From: Psittacicella hinzii
GTDB taxonomy: Bacteria; Pseudomonadota; Gammaproteobacteria; Enterobacterales; Psittacicellaceae
Assembly (NCBI RefSeq): GCF_003585935.1
Contig: NZ_NRJG01000061.1
Span: forward strand, 1 to 52,260
Length of the DNA stretch: 52,260 nt
Direction of reading: 5' to 3'
The position numbers were made by a program, and so were the translations under genes. This document shows, piece by piece, positions 45,118 through 52,260 of the stretch (positions within the stretch are counted from its first letter, which is position 1; each line of letters begins with the position of its first letter). The notes under the pieces were generated by a model. The model ran no database searches. It saw only the letters and a program-made list of their open reading frames with translations, and had not been told where the DNA came from.

Positions 45118-47052
45118 ATGTTAATTTTTTACTACATCATGATCGCTCTCTGTGCTCTAGTAATCTTATATATGTGCTACGCTTTTTATAAGCGTAGACA
45201 GCATCAAGATGCTTTAAGAACAGATCAGAGTAATAAAACTTTAGGTACAGGTTTAAATACTCCTGCCTATGGACAAGGAGCAGATCTCCGTAATAGTGGA
45301 GTGCTCTCTGGCTTACAAAATAAATCTTTAAATACTACTAATAGCACTTACATTCCTCCAACAAATGTGGCAGCCAATGTAAGTGGTGCTATTCCGAATA
45401 ATCCAGCAAATAATTTACAGTTTTCTCGTTCGTTTAAAGCTGGAAATGAGCAAGCTAATGCAAGTGCTAATGCTAAAGTAAATGCTACAACTAATAGTTT
45501 TACCGCAGGGAAAACCTACACTGCTACCCCAGATGTTTCTGGACAAAAAGCAGATGTAACTGGCAACAGCGCTTATAATGAAATCACTCCTAATTTTGCC
45601 GGTAAGACAAAAGCTAGTACTCAAGCGGCTGCAATAGGAGCACAAGCAAGTGCTAGTGCCAAAGCCGCAGCACCTGCTAAACTGAGTGCGTCAAATAGTC
45701 AACAGCAAGCGGCTGATAACTATTATTCACGTTCATACGTAGCCAATGGTACGGCGAGTGAAAGTGCATTAGCGCAAACGGAAAAAGCTTTACAAACTAA
45801 CCAACAAGAAAGTATTGGTAGTTCTCTAACCTATGCTACAGATAGTGTAACTCGCGTACTTGCAGAGCGTGAAAGACGTAAAGCATTAAAAAATGCTACT
45901 CCAGATCGTGAGTTAACTCTAGCTGAAGAACGAGCATTAGGAAATGGTAAGTCTAATCCAGCTTTATCTGCGACTATGCAAGCAAACGCAACCTCATCGG
46001 TAGCTCCTAAAGCTAGCACCCAAGCGAGTTCAAGTTCGACTCCTAGTGCTAATCAAGGAACTAATGCTACTAAAGGAAATGCTAGTAACACAAGTGCTGC
46101 TAATTCAGCAACGGCTTCTACGGTCACAGCTCCAAGTTCATCTAATAGTACCGGACAATTTAGCCAAGCTCAGCTGCAAAACCTATTAAATGAATTATCC
46201 CAAGCAGACTTAGAGGAATTTCTGAAAATATTAGAAAAGCAGCAACAAGCTAAGTCACAAGTTCGCCCTACGCAAGATCGCGTGGTAACTACAGCGGGTA
46301 CAACAGCTCCATTAAATCGTGATCCTAGTTCAACCGGAGCGGTAAATGGAGCAAGTGCAGCAGGAGTAACTAAAGCTCCAAGTGCCTCAAGTACTCCGAC
46401 CGTAAATGCGGTTAAGGAAAATAGTGAGCAAGCTGATCTGCTAACTTTAGCAAGACAACGTACACAAGCTGCCGCACCAACGATACAAGTTGAGCCTGAA
46501 CAAGAAGTATACGTAGAGCAAGATCCTGTTGTTCATCAATTAAATACGCTATTTGATAGTCCGGATAACTATATTGTATTTAAAGTGCGTCACCAACGTG
46601 GAGCTGAAATTTCAGCCGAGTTATTAAATTCATTACTCATGAATAAAATGAAAGACTCGTCAAACACGTATAACAGTACGCAGTTTAAGCAAGACGTGGT
46701 ACGTTTATCCTATAACAACGTATGGCGCTTAAGTCCAAAAAATGATAAAGAGTTTGTGCTTTATTACTTATTTAATGAGTTTGGACAGTGGATAACAGAT
46801 AATCGTCGTAATAGCTATAAATGTTTATACATTTATGTGTCACGTTCAATTCTAGATCACCAACAATTATTAGGTATTCTCATGACGCAATTAAGTCAAT
46901 TGTGTAGTGCGTTTACCTGTTACTTAGATCTCCAAGGAGAAACTTTTACCTCTTCGGCTCTTGGTGCTTATGCTCCAGTTTTCCGCAGTAAAGTGAATAA
47001 GATCATTAATCGCGGACAATCGTTACGTAAAAGTTCTCGCTATACCAAATAA
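45118..47052 (+). CDS. zipA: ZipA-like division protein with an expanded linker
   Basis: The layout is that of ZipA, the gammaproteobacterial inner-membrane anchor that bundles FtsZ and ties it to the membrane. One N-terminal helix (residues 1-22, [20 protein letters not shown]) is followed by basic YKRRQHQ, a long linker, and a globular C-terminus (about 485-644). [20 protein letters not shown] aligns with E. coli [40 protein letters not shown] with the FMQVPSYGDELQLFKLML region, and [16 protein letters not shown] with LDDQRRMMTPQKLREY. The 644 residues are about twice E. coli ZipA (328). The excess is an Ala/Ser/Thr/Asn/Gln-rich linker at about 30-480. No Shine-Dalgarno is present. A terminator follows. 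The C-terminal domain is divergent, so FtsZ binding is inferred. Confidence 0.75.
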   Translation: [644 protein letters not shown]

Positions 47053-47072
47053 GTTAAGACGGCAATAAAGAG

Positions 47073-47120
47073 ATCAGTAAAGCTATCAGTAAAGCTATCA
47101 GTAAAGTGATCAATTAAGCG
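47073..47120. repeat. Four tandem 12-bp units
   Basis: ATCAGTAAAGCT occurs at 47073-47084 and 47085-47096, then as ATCAGTAAAGTG and ATCAATTAAGCG, ending at 47120. Confidence 0.9.
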
Positions 47121-47228
47121 ATCTCTGATGAAGCATCTCTAAATAAAATCCTTAAGGCACAATTAAATGATTGTCTTTGGGGGCTTGCTTTCTTTACTTC
47201 TTGACGGATCTTAGCTTTAAAACCATAG

Positions 47229-47273
47229 AATACATAAAACCTCTCGCCCTAGCGAGGGGTTTTATGTATTTTT
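47229..47273 (+). terminator. Very strong terminator after the zipA-like gene
   Basis: A 19-bp stem (47229-47247 with 47252-47270) has one G-T pair and a 4-nt loop. T residues follow. The A/T ends make it usable on both strands. Confidence 0.92.
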
Positions 47274-47391
47274 GAGTTATGATGGTTAAGCACTGACCCT
47301 AATATTTACTTAAGTCTTGCTTAAAATTTACATTTTAACCAGCCAAAGATAGTCATTTAGAGAAGATAGCAATTAAATTTTAAGTATCTTT

Positions 47392-47400
47392 TGCTATAAT
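47392..47400 (+). promoter_or_regulatory. Extended -10 promoter of mrcA
   Basis: TGCTATAAT is a perfect extended -10. The in-frame ATG at 47399 overlaps the hexamer itself, so it cannot be on the transcript, which fixes the start of mrcA downstream at 47477. Confidence 0.7.
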
Positions 47401-47476
47401 GGATCATCGTCATAACTTAAAGGTTAAGATTACTGAATTACTCTTTCGGGACTTGTGTTTAATTAAATTCTTTCCC

Positions 47477-50092
47477 ATGAAAAATAAATTAAAATTTCTC
47501 TTTACCGCGGGGTTAGGTTTAGGAACTCTAGGGGTAGCAGGGGTTATCGGTTTTTACTCATATTTAATTACCGATTTACCTGATGTTAAAGACTTTACTC
47601 CTACGTACTCTGAACCATTACGCGTGTATGACCGTAATGGTCAACTTATTACGACCTATGGTTCTGAACGTCGTACGACATTAACTTATGAACAATTTCC
47701 AGAGCAATTACGTAATGCCGTAATTGCTATCGAAGACCGTCGTTTCTATGAACATGGTGGTTTTGATACACGTTCGATTGCTCGTGCCGCTTGGGTACTG
47801 ATTAAGACTGGTAGTAAAGCCCAAGGTGGTTCAACCATTACTCAACAAGTAGCTCGTAACTTCTTTTTAAACTCGAAAAAAGAATATATCCGTAAGTTTA
47901 AAGAAATTATTCTTTCGGTGCGCATGGAAAAAGCCATGACTAAAGAAGAAATTCTTGCGGCTTACATGAATAAAGTATTCTTAGGTCACCGTTCATATGG
48001 TTTTGCTGAAGCAGCAAAAACTTACTTCAATAAATCTGTAGATGAACTAACATTATCAGAAGCAGCTTTATTAGCAGGGATTCAACAGTCGCCAACGCGC
48101 TTAAATCCAATTGCAAATTTAAAAGCAGCCGTTGAACGTCGTGATCAAGTACTCGAAGCCATGTGGGAAACAGGCTTCATTACTGAGAAACAATACAACG
48201 AAACTAAAGCGCAAGCGGTTGTAGTAAACCCAGGTCGTTCAAACGACAGCGTAGGTTATGTATCAGAAATGGTACGTCAAGCTCTGTATAAAAAATATGG
48301 TGAAGCTGCCTACACTGGTGGTTTTAAAGTTTATACAACTATCGATAACGGTTTACAGCACCAAGCTGAAGTGGCAGTACGTCGTAACTTAATTAACTAC
48401 GACCAACGACACGGTTGGCGCGCTAAAGATAACGAAACCTTCTTATTTAACATTGCTGAAGGTATGCCGGATAATGAAACTTTAAACGACAAGATTCTCG
48501 TACGTTTAAAAACCTATCCAGCATATGATCCAATTCAACCAGGTGTAGTATTAGCAGCAGGTAAAGAAACTGCTGAAGTTATGGATGCTAGCGGTAACCG
48601 CTTAACCATGTACTTAAAAGATATGGCATGGGCAGGTCGTTACATCAATGCCGATGCTAAAGGTGCAGCTCCTAAAGCAGTTTCACAAATTCTTACTCCA
48701 GGGCAATTAGTATACTTTGAGCCTATCATTAACGATACTGGTGTTAAAGCAGTACTCGCGCAAATTCCGAACGTGAACTCTGGTTTAATTAGCTTAAACT
48801 CACAAAACGGGGCTATTGAAGTAATGGTGGGTGGTTTCTCATACTACCTTTCTTCGTTTAACCGTGCAACGCAAGCGACCGTACAAGTAGGTTCTTCGTT
48901 TAAACCATTTGTATATGCAGCGGCATTTGAGAAATATGCACCAAATGATGAGCGTAGTTATAGCTGGGGAACTATTGTTCGTGATGAGCCTTTAGCGATT
49001 ATTGTTAATGGTAAAAAATGGCAGCCGAAAAACTACGGTGACTCTTATAAAGGTGATATTACCTTACGTCAAGGTTTTGGTGAGTCACGTAATACTATTG
49101 CCGTAAAATTAATCCAACAAGTGGGTACGGATTATATGTCTAAGTTCTTACAACGTTTAGGCTTTAGTTCGAACTCATTTATGGCGACTTACTCTCTTGC
49201 TTTAGGTACAGCGAACTTTACGCCATTAGAGATGGCTCGTGCATATGCCGTATTTGATAATGGTGGTTTCTTAATTACTCCTTATCTTATCGATCGCATT
49301 GAGAATTTAAACGGTGACATCATTTATAAAGCTAATCCTTTAGTGGCATGTACTGCTAATACAAACGAATGTAATTCAATTAAAGCAGTAGATCCAATTA
49401 CCGCAGATGCAACTGCTGGTAAAGGGATGAAGAATGATGACCTCATTTCTTTAGACGATCCTAATTCACCAAAAGATCTAGACGACTTAGCTAAACTAAG
49501 CGAAGAAGTTACACAAAAACGTAACTTAGACATTGAGCAAGCAGCAGATGCAACTAACTCAACGCTGTTAGCGAAAGAGCAAGCGCAAGAAGTTAAATAT
49601 GCTCCTCGCGTACTTTCACAAGATGTAGCATGGTTAATGTGGTCTGGTCTAAACTCGAACATTCGTGGTGGTTATGGCTTTAATAGCCAAACAGCACGTG
49701 CGGCGATGTCTTTACGTCGTGAAGATGTAGGTGGTAAAACAGGTACAACCAACGACTCGCGTTCAGCTTGGTTCGTAGGTTATGCCGCAAACTATATCAC
49801 CGCAACTTACGTAGCTAAAGATGATGCTACTACTCTAGGTAGACGTGAGTTCGGGGGTGGTGTTGCACTGCAACAATGGATTGCTTTTGAACGTGATCAA
49901 TTATCTTCAATAAAACCTTATGCACCATTTATGCCGAAAAACATTGAAGCTTACCGTATTAACAGTAATGGTTACTACGTAACTTCAGGTGGCTTTATTG
50001 AATATTATCGTAAAGATCAAGTTCCACCAACAGCTCCAGTATTTCAACCAAACATCGATTTAAACTCTGATGGTGATAATGGACTGTTTTAA
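47477..50092 (+). CDS. mrcA: Penicillin-binding protein 1A
   Basis: This is a bifunctional class A PBP that polymerises and crosslinks peptidoglycan. The 871-residue protein has a short cytoplasmic N-terminus and one membrane helix (about 8-28). The GT51 glycosyltransferase domain has Glu86 in EDRRFYEHGGFD, GGSTITQQ, and the RKFKEIILSVRME and AYMNKVFLG segments. An OB-like insertion follows. The transpeptidase domain has Ser473-x-x-Lys (SSFK), Ser537-Arg-Asn and Lys754-Thr-Gly. All catalytic motifs are intact. The start at 47477 (MKNKLKFLF) is chosen because the upstream in-frame ATG lies in the promoter -10. No Shine-Dalgarno is seen. It is monocistronic, with promoter and terminator both close. 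Confidence 0.96.
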   Translation: MKNKLKFLFTAGLGLGTLGVAGVIGFYSYLITDLPDVKDFTPTYSEPLRVYDRNGQLITTYGSERRTTLTYEQFPEQLRNAVIAIEDRRFYEHGGFDTRSIARAAWVLIKTGSKAQGGSTITQQVARNFFLNSKKEYIRKFKEIILSVRMEKAMTKEEILAAYMNKVFLGHRSYGFAEAAKTYFNKSVDELTLSEAALLAGIQQSPTRLNPIANLKAAVERRDQVLEAMWETGFITEKQYNETKAQAVVVNPGRSNDSVGYVSEMVRQALYKKYGEAAYTGGFKVYTTIDNGLQHQAEVAVRRNLINYDQRHGWRAKDNETFLFNIAEGMPDNETLNDKILVRLKTYPAYDPIQPGVVLAAGKETAEVMDASGNRLTMYLKDMAWAGRYINADAKGAAPKAVSQILTPGQLVYFEPIINDTGVKAVLAQIPNVNSGLISLNSQNGAIEVMVGGFSYYLSSFNRATQATVQVGSSFKPFVYAAAFEKYAPNDERSYSWGTIVRDEPLAIIVNGKKWQPKNYGDSYKGDITLRQGFGESRNTIAVKLIQQVGTDYMSKFLQRLGFSSNSFMATYSLALGTANFTPLEMARAYAVFDNGGFLITPYLIDRIENLNGDIIYKANPLVACTANTNECNSIKAVDPITADATAGKGMKNDDLISLDDPNSPKDLDDLAKLSEEVTQKRNLDIEQAADATNSTLLAKEQAQEVKYAPRVLSQDVAWLMWSGLNSNIRGGYGFNSQTARAAMSLRREDVGGKTGTTNDSRSAWFVGYAANYITATYVAKDDATTLGRREFGGGVALQQWIAFERDQLSSIKPYAPFMPKNIEAYRINSNGYYVTSGGFIEYYRKDQVPPTAPVFQPNIDLNSDGDNGLF

Positions 50093-50095
50093 TGT

Positions 50096-50129
50096 AAAAA
50101 AGACCGACAAGTGTTTGTCGGTCTTTTTT
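50096..50129 (+). terminator. Terminator of mrcA
   Basis: AAAAAAGACCGACAA (50096-50110) pairs perfectly with TTGTCGGTCTTTTTT (50115-50129), with a 4-nt loop. Confidence 0.95.
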
Positions 50130-50194
50130 ACATTGCTAAAATTTGCTTTTGTAATTGTGTCAGATAATTTCTTATAATGTAGAACAGAAGTGAA

Positions 50195-50237
50195 ACATCA
50201 CAAAGTGATACACCACAAAGTGATGCATCATAAAGAT
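50195..50237. repeat. Three 15-bp tandem units
   Basis: ACATCACAAAGTGAT (50195-50209) is followed by ACACCACAAAGTGAT (50210-50224) and a shortened GCATCATAAAGAT (50225-50237). Confidence 0.88.
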
Positions 50238-50240
50238 TAT

Positions 50241-50302
50241 TTCTCACTTGAGAAAAAACCAAGAGAAAAAACCAAGAGAAAAAACTAAGAGAAAAGTGAG
50301 AA
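50241..50302. repeat. 13-bp tandem units enclosed by an inverted repeat
   Basis: GAGAAAAAACCAA occurs at 50250-50262 and 50263-50275, then as GAGAAAAAACTAA (50276-50288). TTCTCACTT (50241-50249) and AAGTGAGAA (50294-50302) are perfect complements flanking the array, so the RNA would form a stem with the repeats in the loop. Confidence 0.85.
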
Positions 50303-50431
50303 TTTCTTTGAACTCGGTCTTAATTTTCTTGTCTAATTAAAGATAGTCCTTATATTTAATAAGGCTGTGAAAATTTTTAGCTCGTGTGTTATTTCTTGAC
50401 ATGAGCTGCCAGATTAATTATTTATCTCATT

Positions 50432-52195
50432 ATGACTAAATTAACTCCAGCTTATTTAGCTGCCGGACAGATTCCTCAACAAGTAGATTTACTACGTCAG
50501 GGTGATCAAACGGTACAGCAAGATGATTTCCGTAAATTACAAACCAAAGTAGAAGCTTATGCTTTAATTCCGGTATATCAAGAAGCCGTAACTTTAAGTG
50601 CGAGCTTAGAAACAATCAAGCAAGCTTTTACGCAAGGGGTATTAGTATATGCACCTCCTCCAGTAGGAGTACAAGCTGATCAAAGCTTAGAAATAGCAAC
50701 AGCCTTTGTTGAAGAAAATCCTGGTTTTAAACTAGCTATTTATCCGAGTCCGATTGTTCCACAACATAATCCTTGGCTAGCCGAGTATATGTATGAGGGA
50801 GGATTTTCCGTTTATTGGTTATACCATAACTTTTTTAATTTTGGTTTTGTACAACTACAAGAACTAATTAAACTAGCCGGGCATGAAGAAGCCGCTTGGA
50901 TTGCAGTTTTAGATCCACAAACCATCTATGACAGTAAAGGCTTAGATAGCTTTATTGCTCAATTACCAACCTTAGGACAAACCTATGATGCTTGGAGATT
51001 AGATGCTTGTGCTTTAGCTTTCAATCATGAAAGTATGTTTACAAGTGCAAGTTTATTCAAGCGTTTAATTGGTAAAGTAGGTTTGCAAAGTAGCGAACAG
51101 TACATTAATCCTCAAGTATTAAATACCGCTTCTTTACATTTTGTTGGGGTGCATACAAGTGCAGTTAGCTATTTTGTACGTTATAGTCAAATTCAACACT
51201 TCAACTATGTCTATGCTTCACCGTTTTTAGCGACACAACAAGAAACTGCTAACCATCAAGAGGGTGCTAAGCAACAAGAAGCAGCAAAAGATAAAGCTAA
51301 AACTAAAGCCAAAGTAAAATTAGCTGAACGTAAATGGCATTTTATGGCTGATGAGACACAAGAGCCTGATCCAGCAACAACTTATGTTAACTATGCGCAA
51401 TTAGCTTTAAAGCCTAATACACAAGTTGCCCCTACGAGTTTGCTTTGTGGTTATAGATTAGCTTATGAAACGCAAGTTGCTTACCATGGGGTTAAAGTTA
51501 AAGACTATAAAGCTTGGCTTGAGCAAGTTACTTTACTTGGCTCGGCTGCACAAGCAGGTCAACAAGTTATAAATAACTTAACACAAGCTCTTACGAAATT
51601 TGTGACGAATAGCCAAGTAATCACTAGGCAAGCAATCACTAGCCAGTCGAGTGATAAACAATTAGGCGATAACCAGTCTAGTGATATACACACTGACGAT
51701 AATCTGCCTAATCAAAATCAGACTAGTGAGAAACAGCCTAGCAATAAAGCAACTGAAAATACTCAAGCTTTAGATTTAGCTAAGAGTAATGAACAAGTAA
51801 TGGTTCTAGGTTCTGATCAGTATGCCGTATTACCAAGTATGCAACAAGTAACTCTTGCCGATCCACAAGATTTAGTGCAAATCTTTGCCCAGAATAAAGA
51901 GTTCTGGAGTTTAGAGAATGCTGCTTCTTGGTTAGAGCTGTTAAATTATCCGCATGTAGCACAACTTCTAACTCATCCGCAACAGTACTTAAGTTTAACG
52001 CAGGCTAATTATGTAGATCTACTTACACAAAGTAAATATCGTCTCGAAGAATGGTTAAATGGCTTTAACTTAAGTTTAAGTCAAGAACCTGCAGGTACTA
52101 GTAAGAAGTTTGAGTTAGAAGCGCAAGCTCAAATTTTACGTACTTACTTTGGCAGATATGCTCTTTCAGTGAAGAATATCTCTTTAGGTAAATAG
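50432..52195 (+). CDS. Putative GT-A-fold glycosyltransferase, divergent
   Basis: The family is uncertain. The first 130 residues resemble a family-2 (GT-A) glycosyltransferase: ALIPVYQEAVTL as the nucleotide-binding first strand, SLEIATAFVEENPGFKLAIYP as the second, and WIAVLDPQTIYD where the DxD metal motif is expected. The DxD reads DPQ, so metal binding may be altered. Two low-complexity insertions interrupt the 587 residues: a Gln/Ala/Lys/Glu stretch at about 265-300 and a Ser/Asn/Gln/Asp stretch at about 395-450. No signal peptide or membrane helix is seen, so it should be cytoplasmic or peripheral. No Shine-Dalgarno precedes the ATG at 50432. If the assignment is right, it would act on a surface glycan; no neighbouring polysaccharide genes are visible. 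Confidence 0.45.
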   Translation: MTKLTPAYLAAGQIPQQVDLLRQGDQTVQQDDFRKLQTKVEAYALIPVYQEAVTLSASLETIKQAFTQGVLVYAPPPVGVQADQSLEIATAFVEENPGFKLAIYPSPIVPQHNPWLAEYMYEGGFSVYWLYHNFFNFGFVQLQELIKLAGHEEAAWIAVLDPQTIYDSKGLDSFIAQLPTLGQTYDAWRLDACALAFNHESMFTSASLFKRLIGKVGLQSSEQYINPQVLNTASLHFVGVHTSAVSYFVRYSQIQHFNYVYASPFLATQQETANHQEGAKQQEAAKDKAKTKAKVKLAERKWHFMADETQEPDPATTYVNYAQLALKPNTQVAPTSLLCGYRLAYETQVAYHGVKVKDYKAWLEQVTLLGSAAQAGQQVINNLTQALTKFVTNSQVITRQAITSQSSDKQLGDNQSSDIHTDDNLPNQNQTSEKQPSNKATENTQALDLAKSNEQVMVLGSDQYAVLPSMQQVTLADPQDLVQIFAQNKEFWSLENAASWLELLNYPHVAQLLTHPQQYLSLTQANYVDLLTQSKYRLEEWLNGFNLSLSQEPAGTSKKFELEAQAQILRTYFGRYALSVKNISLGK

Positions 52196-52236
52196 TCTAA
52201 AGTTTAATAATTACGAATTAATCATTAGTAGAACAA

Positions 52237-52260
52237 CTAAGTAGCATATCTAAGTAGCAT
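52237..52260. repeat. 13-bp tandem repeat running off the window
   Basis: CTAAGTAGCATAT (52237-52249) is followed by CTAAGTAGCAT at the window edge, so the array may continue. Confidence 0.75.

Larger units (their letters stand above)
47053..47476. other. Intergenic region zipA-like to mrcA
   Basis: The region contains four 12-bp repeats (47073-47120), a 19-bp-stem terminator (47229-47273) and the mrcA promoter (47392-47400). No gene is seen. Confidence 0.6.
50093..50431. other. Intergenic region after mrcA with nested repeats
   Basis: The region holds the mrcA terminator (50096-50129), three 15-bp units (50195-50237), and three 13-bp units enclosed by a 9-bp inverted repeat (50241-50302). 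No gene is visible. Confidence 0.6.

Noticed and set aside
47399..47476. Longer N-terminus of PBP1a from the ATG at 47399
   Set aside because: That ATG overlaps the TATAAT hexamer of the gene's own promoter, and the added residues do not fit the family.

Overview
The window is AT-rich chromosomal DNA from a gammaproteobacterium. HemH, fermentative LdhA, a YbaL-type antiporter, GreA next to YhbY and RlmE, a SpeA-SpeB pair, a ZipA-type protein, PBP1a and a gammaproteobacterial RNase P RNA all point that way. The AT bias, the HMW-type two-partner adhesin and the divergence of the division proteins suggest a host-associated lineage near the Pasteurellales. That placement is inference from gene content; no taxonomic marker was compared.

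Layout. 1-8150: hemH, ldhA, a ybaL-like K+/H+ antiporter, a minus-strand secreted protein of unknown function, and rnpB. 8791-23952: three consecutive very large genes that I read as a split and expanded FtsK-like module. The first encodes an FtsK-type four-helix membrane domain plus a long linker and coiled coil. The second encodes a mostly disordered cytoplasmic protein with one unassigned folded segment. The third encodes about 1,770 disordered residues followed by a recognisable FtsK motor domain whose Walker A and Walker B motifs are both broken. 23953-25670: a 1.7 kb gene-free stretch with two promoter-terminator pairs that look like small RNAs, and a run of nine G. 25671-34613: an 8.9 kb TpsA-type exoprotein with three near-identical 465-bp repeats and very dense N-glycosylation sequons. 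35052-38500: yffB-like, greA with a structured leader, yhbY (minus), a SemiSWEET transporter and rlmE. 38665-40278 (minus): an exported tannase/feruloyl-esterase-like gene with two in-frame UGA codons, both where the family is expected to have tryptophan. 41313-44246: speA-speB, the arginine-to-putrescine route via agmatine. 45118-52195: a ZipA-like protein with a large linker, PBP1a (mrcA), and a putative glycosyltransferase.

Common threads. (1) Division and cell-envelope proteins dominate: the FtsK-like set, ZipA-like and PBP1a. The first two have very long Ala/Ser/Thr/Asn/Gln/Asp-rich linkers. (2) Almost every intergenic region carries two to six imperfect tandem copies of a 12-34 bp unit, and similar duplications occur in frame inside genes. 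(3) Many genes, including all the giant ones, have no Shine-Dalgarno sequence. (4) All 19 protein genes called here end in TAA (15) or TAG (4); none ends in TGA, which bears on the two UGA codons in the esterase gene.

The best candidate for an undescribed system is the three-gene FtsK-like module at 8791-23952.
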